Assembly (NCBI GenBank): GCA_026706455.1
Contig: JAPOYS010000103.1
Location: forward strand, 1 to 43,968
Source of the DNA: Chloroflexota bacterium
Lineage (GTDB): Bacteria > Chloroflexota > Anaerolineae > Aggregatilineales > Phototrophicaceae
Reading direction: 5' to 3'
DNA length: 43,968 nt
Shown: positions 39,715 to 43,968 of the stretch, one piece after another
Layout: the number at the start of each line of letters is the position of its first letter
How positions within the stretch are numbered: the first letter of the stretch is position 1
Made by a program: the position numbers and the translations under genes
Notes under the pieces: model-generated
The model's input: only the letters and a program-made list of their open reading frames with translations
The model's database searches: none
What the model was told of the DNA's origin: nothing

Positions 39715-41799
39715 ATGCTGGAACCAGCCGAGTTATTTCCGCAAGCCAGCCCGACTGCCGCGCCGCATTATTACGATCCGGACGCGCGCCTGGTCGCCAA
39801 CGTCATCGACAATGGCGTCTTTCACACCGCCTGGATGTCCGCGGAGTACGCAGTCGCATTGGTTGAGCGCGGGTCGGCGGCCGAGATAGAGCGCGCCGAA
39901 GCGGTGATCGCGGCCGTCCTGGAGTGCCAGGATACCGATGCGCGCTCGCCCCATCATGGCAATTTCAGGTGGGAGCGCGAGGATGAGACCGTCGAGGACC
40001 TAAACGCCGTCCAATTTGTACTGATTCGGCTGATTCCGCTGCTGCTGGCGCGCTCGGATCGGCTGTCATCGGCGATCGTCCAGCGGACGCAGGCGCGGAT
40101 CCGCCTCGGGCTGGACGAGATCCGCCGGATTGATGTCTCGCCGGTTTACTCGAATATCGTCGCGCAGGATATCGCTAATTCGATTTTGGGCGGCCAGCTA
40201 TTAGGCGCGCCGGAATATACGCAGCGGGGCGCGGCCAAGCTGCGGCGCTGGCTGAACCTTATCGATCGCAGCGGAATCCCGCATGAGTACAACAGCCCGA
40301 CATATTCATTTGTTTGTATCGAGGCGCTGCACAAAGTCGTCGCGATCTCAGAGATGGCGGAAGCGCGCCTGCTGGCGAAGTTGGTCATCGCGCGCATCGG
40401 CTTGAGCGTCGCGCTGCGGATTCATCCCGCTACCGGGCGACTGGCGCCGCCGCATTGCCGCGCCTATTATCCGCAGCTGACATTTGAATCGCCGCCGGAA
40501 GAGCGCGCATTCGCCAGGATGATCGCCGAGGGGCTGCTGCCGGTTTGGCTGGCCGCCGTCCAGCAGCAGCAAGCGCTGCCCTTGACGGTTACGGAAACGT
40601 CAGACGCCGAGGCCGGCGCCGTCATCAGCAGCTATCTGGATGCCGAGTTTAGCCTGGGCGTCGCCTCGCAAGAATTGGCTACCCAGTCGAATCGCTTCAT
40701 CAGCAACCAGTCAAACGTGTTTTCGATCCACTATACCAAGCCAGGAGCGACGCCCGGCGTAGTCTTCTCGCGCTACTTGATCAATGACAAGTGGCTTGGC
40801 GATTACCGCACGACGCCGTCTCGTTCCAGCGATCATGTCTTCCGCGATGAAGGCAGCTTCCGGGGTGTGCTCGCCGGAAATCGCGCGATCGGCTTGTATA
40901 CATCGGGCGATCTGAACGCCTGGTCTCGCTGCGCAAGCGCCAAAGCGACACTGATCTGGGACCGAGCGGAAGATGTCGATGAAGTTTGGGTGAACGGAAC
41001 GCGCGTGACCGATTTGCCGAGCGCTGTGCCGGAGCGTGCCGTCATCGTATTCGCCTGCGGCAATGTCTACATTCTGGTTCGTCCGCTGGAACGCGCGCAG
41101 CTGGGGGTGAACGCGCCCATTCGCATTGTAGAGCAGCGTGGCAGCTTGGCGCTGGAGATGTACAATTACCTGGGACCAGCCAAGACATTTTGGGAGTTGG
41201 CGAATCCAGGCGCGTTCTTCCAAGGCTTCGTCCGTAGTGGCTTCTTTGTTGAGGTGGTGGAACGAAAAATGTACGAGAGCGGGCGTGACCTGTTTCAAGC
41301 CTATGCCGATGGCCGAATCGTGGAAGAGTTGGACGAAGCCCGTACCTTTGACGGCGAGAACTCGCGCGCTTGGAGCGTGTCCTACAACGACGAAATGGGC
41401 TCGCTGGGTATCGCGGTCGATCTCATGCGTTGGGAGATCCTGCGCCGCTGGGCCGATGGGGAGGATCTGGGCTACCCGATGCTATCTTCGCCGAGAGCTC
41501 TTCAGAGCCGCTCAGGAATCATTGAGCTTGGGAAGGCGCGTTTGCGTTGTGGTCACAATGCCGCCTGGCTGGTTGGCGTTCCAGAAGCGGAATTGTGGGT
41601 CGGCGCCTATCATGGCCCCGCGGCGTCGCCATTCAGACTCGATGTTCCAGACGGCGCGGTTCACATCGAGCGCTTGGAGGCTGGCATTGTCGTATGGGAT
41701 AAGGGCAGGGTGACGGTTGAGGCGCTTGGGCTGAGCGCCCCGCCTCGGGTAAGCGGCGCCAGCGAAGTGGCTGTCGTCGGCGCTGGCAAATCGAATTAG
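39715..41799 (+). CDS. Unrecognised 694-residue protein, possible polysaccharide-active enzyme
   Basis: I do not recognise a named family. The first about 280 residues look mostly alpha-helical, with conserved-looking polar clusters HHGNFRWEREDETVEDLNA (80-98) and HEYNSPTYS (190-198); the rest looks rich in beta-strands. An alpha-toroid followed by beta-sandwich is the build of heparinase- and alginate-lyase-type polysaccharide lyases and some glycosidases, and His/Tyr/Asn clusters fit such active sites. No signal peptide is present. It follows the importer ATPases by 44 bases and precedes an oxidoreductase and an isomerase, which favours a role on imported oligosaccharide. A lyase or hydrolase function is inference only. 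Confidence 0.8.
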   Translation: MLEPAELFPQASPTAAPHYYDPDARLVANVIDNGVFHTAWMSAEYAVALVERGSAAEIERAEAVIAAVLECQDTDARSPHHGNFRWEREDETVEDLNAVQFVLIRLIPLLLARSDRLSSAIVQRTQARIRLGLDEIRRIDVSPVYSNIVAQDIANSILGGQLLGAPEYTQRGAAKLRRWLNLIDRSGIPHEYNSPTYSFVCIEALHKVVAISEMAEARLLAKLVIARIGLSVALRIHPATGRLAPPHCRAYYPQLTFESPPEERAFARMIAEGLLPVWLAAVQQQQALPLTVTETSDAEAGAVISSYLDAEFSLGVASQELATQSNRFISNQSNVFSIHYTKPGATPGVVFSRYLINDKWLGDYRTTPSRSSDHVFRDEGSFRGVLAGNRAIGLYTSGDLNAWSRCASAKATLIWDRAEDVDEVWVNGTRVTDLPSAVPERAVIVFACGNVYILVRPLERAQLGVNAPIRIVEQRGSLALEMYNYLGPAKTFWELANPGAFFQGFVRSGFFVEVVERKMYESGRDLFQAYADGRIVEELDEARTFDGENSRAWSVSYNDEMGSLGIAVDLMRWEILRRWADGEDLGYPMLSSPRALQSRSGIIELGKARLRCGHNAAWLVGVPEAELWVGAYHGPAASPFRLDVPDGAVHIERLEAGIVVWDKGRVTVEALGLSAPPRVSGASEVAVVGAGKSN

Positions 41800-41810
41800 G
41801 GGCCAGGTCC

Positions 41811-41836
41811 GTAGGGGCGGCTCCGTGAGTCGTCCG
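41811..41836 (+). repeat. GTAGGGGCGA hairpin element, copy G
   Basis: Arms GGGCGGCTC and GAGTCGTCC pair with two G-U type exceptions, loop CGT. It lies 11 bases after the stop of the 694-residue protein gene. Confidence 0.65.
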
Positions 41837-41901
41837 CCTGCGATATCCCATACCGATTGCTTTTTCGCAGTAGTAGCATGAAACTACCGAGAGACGGACG
41901 A

Positions 41902-43065
41902 ATGACGCGAGATCAGGTAAGAATCGGCATTGTTGGCCTTGGCAATATGGGAAAGGCGCATGTGAAACATGTCGTCGATCTGCCGAATACGGAGCTGGCC
42001 GCCGTGTGCGATACGAAGGCGGAACGATTCGCGACCGCCTTCGCGGCTGACGACGATGCAGACGCTCCTGACTACGGCGGGATCGTGGCGCAGACGCCGC
42101 AATTCACTGAATTTCGGGCGATGCTGGACGCGGCCGATCTCGACGCGGTCATCATCGCGACCCCGCACTACGACCACCCGGATATGAGCCTGGCGGCCTT
42201 CGAGCGCGGGCTGCATGTGCTCGTCGAGAAGCCGATCGCTGTGCACATCAACGAGGCGGAACGAATGATCGCTGGCTTTCAGGCCGCCAGAGCGCGGCAT
42301 TCAAATTTAATTTTCGCCGCCATGTTCATGCAGCGCACTTGGGGACACTGGCGCAAGATCAAGTCGATGGTGAACGGCGGCGCGCTGGGTCGGCTGATTC
42401 GCTGCAGTTGGATCATCACCGATTGGTTCCGGACGCAGCAGTATTACGACAGCGGCGGCTGGCGCGCGACCTGGCGCGGTGAAGGCGGCGGCGCGCTCAT
42501 GAATCAGTGCCCGCATAACCTGGATCTGTATCAGTGGATCGTGGGTTTGCCGGCGCGGGTCCAAGGTTTCGTTAGCTTTGGCAAGCATCATCGCATCGAG
42601 GTGGAGGACGAGGCGACCGCCTACTTCGAACATGCGGACGGCATGGTCGGCCACTTCATCACCACAACCGGCGAATCGCCCGGCAGCAACCGCTTGGAGA
42701 TCGCTGGCGAGAATGGCAAGCTGGTGTATCAGGATGGCGAACTGCTTTTCTATCGCAACGAATGGTCCTCGATCAAGCAGATACGCGAATCGGACGATGG
42801 CTTTCAGAAGGCGCCATTTGCGCGCGAACTGGTTGCCTACGAAGCGAGAACCACGCACGGGCACGAGATCATCATCGAGAATTTCGCGGAGGCCATCATG
42901 CATGGGACGGAGCTAATCGCGCCGGCGGAAGAGGGCTTGAATTCTGTCGCCATCAATAACGCGATAATCTTGTCGGCGCATAAACGAGCCATGGTCGAAC
43001 TGCCGCTCGACGGGGACGAATTCTCTGCGCTGCTCGAACAATATATCGCCAAGCCGCCCGCATAG
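41902..43065 (+). CDS. Gfo/Idh/MocA-family oxidoreductase
   Basis: NAD(P)-dependent sugar or inositol dehydrogenase family protein, 387 residues. The Rossmann motif is GIVGLGNMG near residues 9-17, the cofactor/catalytic block is HVLVEKPIAVHINEAERM with the conserved EKP, and the segment GGGALMNQCPHNLDLYQWIVG contains the His typical of the active site. The frame opens at 41857, but ATG 41902 is preceded by a GAGAGACGGA ribosome-type sequence and gives the normal N-terminus. It is followed after 19 bases by a sugar-phosphate isomerase/epimerase, a very common pairing for keto-sugar or inositol oxidation pathways. Substrate unknown. Confidence 0.92.
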   Translation: MTRDQVRIGIVGLGNMGKAHVKHVVDLPNTELAAVCDTKAERFATAFAADDDADAPDYGGIVAQTPQFTEFRAMLDAADLDAVIIATPHYDHPDMSLAAFERGLHVLVEKPIAVHINEAERMIAGFQAARARHSNLIFAAMFMQRTWGHWRKIKSMVNGGALGRLIRCSWIITDWFRTQQYYDSGGWRATWRGEGGGALMNQCPHNLDLYQWIVGLPARVQGFVSFGKHHRIEVEDEATAYFEHADGMVGHFITTTGESPGSNRLEIAGENGKLVYQDGELLFYRNEWSSIKQIRESDDGFQKAPFARELVAYEARTTHGHEIIIENFAEAIMHGTELIAPAEEGLNSVAINNAIILSAHKRAMVELPLDGDEFSALLEQYIAKPPA

Positions 43066-43084
43066 AGTAGCAAGGGAGCGAAAA

Positions 43085-43867
43085 ATGACACAGATCGCCG
43101 CGCAACTCTTCACCATCCGCGATTTTACTCAGACGCGCGAAGACTTCGCCGCCAGCATGGCGCGGATTCGAGCGATTGGATATCGCGCCGTTCAAATCTC
43201 GACAATTGGCGATATTGCGGACGCCGACGTCAAGCGCATCGTCGACGATAACGGCTTGACCATCTGCAATACGCACGTCGCGGTCGATCTGCTGCAGAGC
43301 GACCCCGACGCCGTGATCGAACAGTATGCGCTTTGGGACTGCCGTCATGTCGCGATCGGGGGTATGCCGCTTGCGTACCGCGATAGCGAAGATGGCTTCC
43401 GCCGCTTCGCCGAAATCGCCAATGGCATCGGCGAGACATTAGCGGCCGCCGGGTTGACCTTCAGCTACCACAATCACAGCTTTGAGTTCGTCAGATTTGG
43501 CGCGCGGAGCGGCTTAGAGCTTTTCTTCGACGAGACCGACAATCGCTATGTGCAAGCCGAGCTGGACACCTATTGGCTGCAGCATGGCGGCGCGGATCCG
43601 GTTGCCTGGATCAAGCGGATGCAAGGGCGCATGCCGGTCGTCCATCTCAAGGACATGGTCATGCTGCCGTCCCCCGACGAAGGCGAGCGTCCGCAGCAGG
43701 CTATGGCGGAAGTGGGCGCGGGCAATATGAACTTCAAGGGCATCTTGCAAGCCTGCCAGCGCATTGGCGTCGAATGGTATGCGGTGGAGCAGGATTTCTG
43801 CCAAGGCGATCCCTTCGACAGCCTGGCGATAAGCTACCAAAATCTGCGGGCGATGGGATTGTCGTAG
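43085..43867 (+). CDS. Sugar phosphate isomerase/epimerase (xylose-isomerase-like TIM barrel)
   Basis: A 260-residue TIM-barrel protein of the AP-endonuclease-2/IolE/Hyi type. Metal-site elements are YHNHSFEF, AELDTYWLQHGGADP, VVHLKDM and the late Glu in YAVEQD. AAGGGAG stands just before ATG 43085. It probably isomerises or epimerises the keto-sugar made by the preceding oxidoreductase; hydroxypyruvate isomerase and inosose dehydratase are family alternatives. It is the last gene in the window, and the operon may continue beyond the edge. Confidence 0.92.
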   Translation: MTQIAAQLFTIRDFTQTREDFAASMARIRAIGYRAVQISTIGDIADADVKRIVDDNGLTICNTHVAVDLLQSDPDAVIEQYALWDCRHVAIGGMPLAYRDSEDGFRRFAEIANGIGETLAAAGLTFSYHNHSFEFVRFGARSGLELFFDETDNRYVQAELDTYWLQHGGADPVAWIKRMQGRMPVVHLKDMVMLPSPDEGERPQQAMAEVGAGNMNFKGILQACQRIGVEWYAVEQDFCQGDPFDSLAISYQNLRAMGLS

Positions 43868-43924
43868 CGATTGCTACTAAGTAGTTCCAATAAAGTAATG
43901 CAAATTTCACTAACGCAACGATTT

Positions 43925-43950
43925 GTAGGGGCGACATACCATGTCGCCCA
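43925..43950 (+). repeat. GTAGGGGCGA hairpin element, copy H
   Basis: Perfect arms GGGCGACAT (43929-43937) and ATGTCGCCC (43941-43949), loop ACC. It sits in the non-coding right edge, with the left flank ACGATTT shared with copy C. Confidence 0.75.
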
Positions 43951-43968
43951 AAACCACAAGTCGCAGCG

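Noticed and set aside
1-43968. tRNA, rRNA, insertion-sequence and integrase genes
   Set aside because: I looked for cloverleaf-like intergenic segments and transposase motifs and found none; gaps are short and are explained by hairpins, promoters or repeats.

Overview
The window is GC-rich bacterial chromosome, densely coding, almost all on the + strand. It carries 34 protein genes I can support plus one 37-codon remnant. I see no rRNA, tRNA, transposase, phage gene or CRISPR array. Content and style suggest a member of Chloroflexota, perhaps an Anaerolineae/Caldilineae-like heterotroph. The reasons are many ABC importers with 'AQ'-type signal cleavage sites, Cys-rich repeats of the DNCC..WQC..DW..GY..QNGQC kind, M24 peptidase and hydantoinase genes in peptide-importer operons, and hairpin repeats beginning GTAGGGGCGA between genes. 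This taxonomic placement is inference and rests on no marker gene.

Layout. (1) 243-4978: sugar ABC importer (binding protein, two permeases) plus a GH32 fructosidase. (2) 5021-14444: family-5 peptide-type binding protein, DppB-like permease, N-methylhydantoinase A, Asp/Glu/hydantoin racemase, N-methylhydantoinase B, DppC-like permease and an M24 aminopeptidase, with no ATPase gene. (3) 14644-17806: two phytanoyl-CoA-dioxygenase-family oxygenases and a membrane fatty-acid desaturase. (4) 18157-29429: a second sugar importer (Tat-exported binding protein, two permeases), a divergent GH32, a GroEL-like chaperonin, a six-Asp-box beta-propeller, a 37-codon remnant, a third GH32, cupin-type phosphoglucose isomerase and a sulfatase. 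(5) 29420-31417, - strand: PfkB sugar kinase and a secreted Cys-repeat protein with an HExxH motif. (6) 31753-43867: a complete family-5 importer (binding protein, two permeases, two ATPases) with a sulfatase, an unrecognised 694-residue protein, a Gfo/Idh/MocA oxidoreductase and a sugar-phosphate isomerase/epimerase.

How they fit together. Three GH32 enzymes, two sugar importers, a PfkB kinase and a phosphoglucose isomerase outline a route from fructans or sucrose-like sugars to fructose, fructose-6-phosphate and glucose-6-phosphate. Block 6, with block 4's sulfatase, looks built for a sulfated or otherwise modified oligosaccharide. Block 2 looks built for import and opening of cyclic amides or peptides. 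The sugar importers and block 2 lack ATPases and must borrow them.

Most unusual points: (a) a family of 26-nt hairpin elements (eight copies) whose stems vary in a compensating way, two of which form the 3' end of dppD and the dppD/dppF start-stop overlap; (b) a GroEL paralogue in a sugar operon with Ala where GroEL has its ATP-hydrolysing Asp398, followed by a beta-propeller gene; (c) a GH32 lacking the usual acid/base Glu and the RDP Arg; (d) hydantoinase genes between the two permease genes of one importer; (e) a secreted protein joining four Cys-rich repeats to an HETCH zinc motif; (f) stem-loops of unrelated sequence after all four binding-protein genes.
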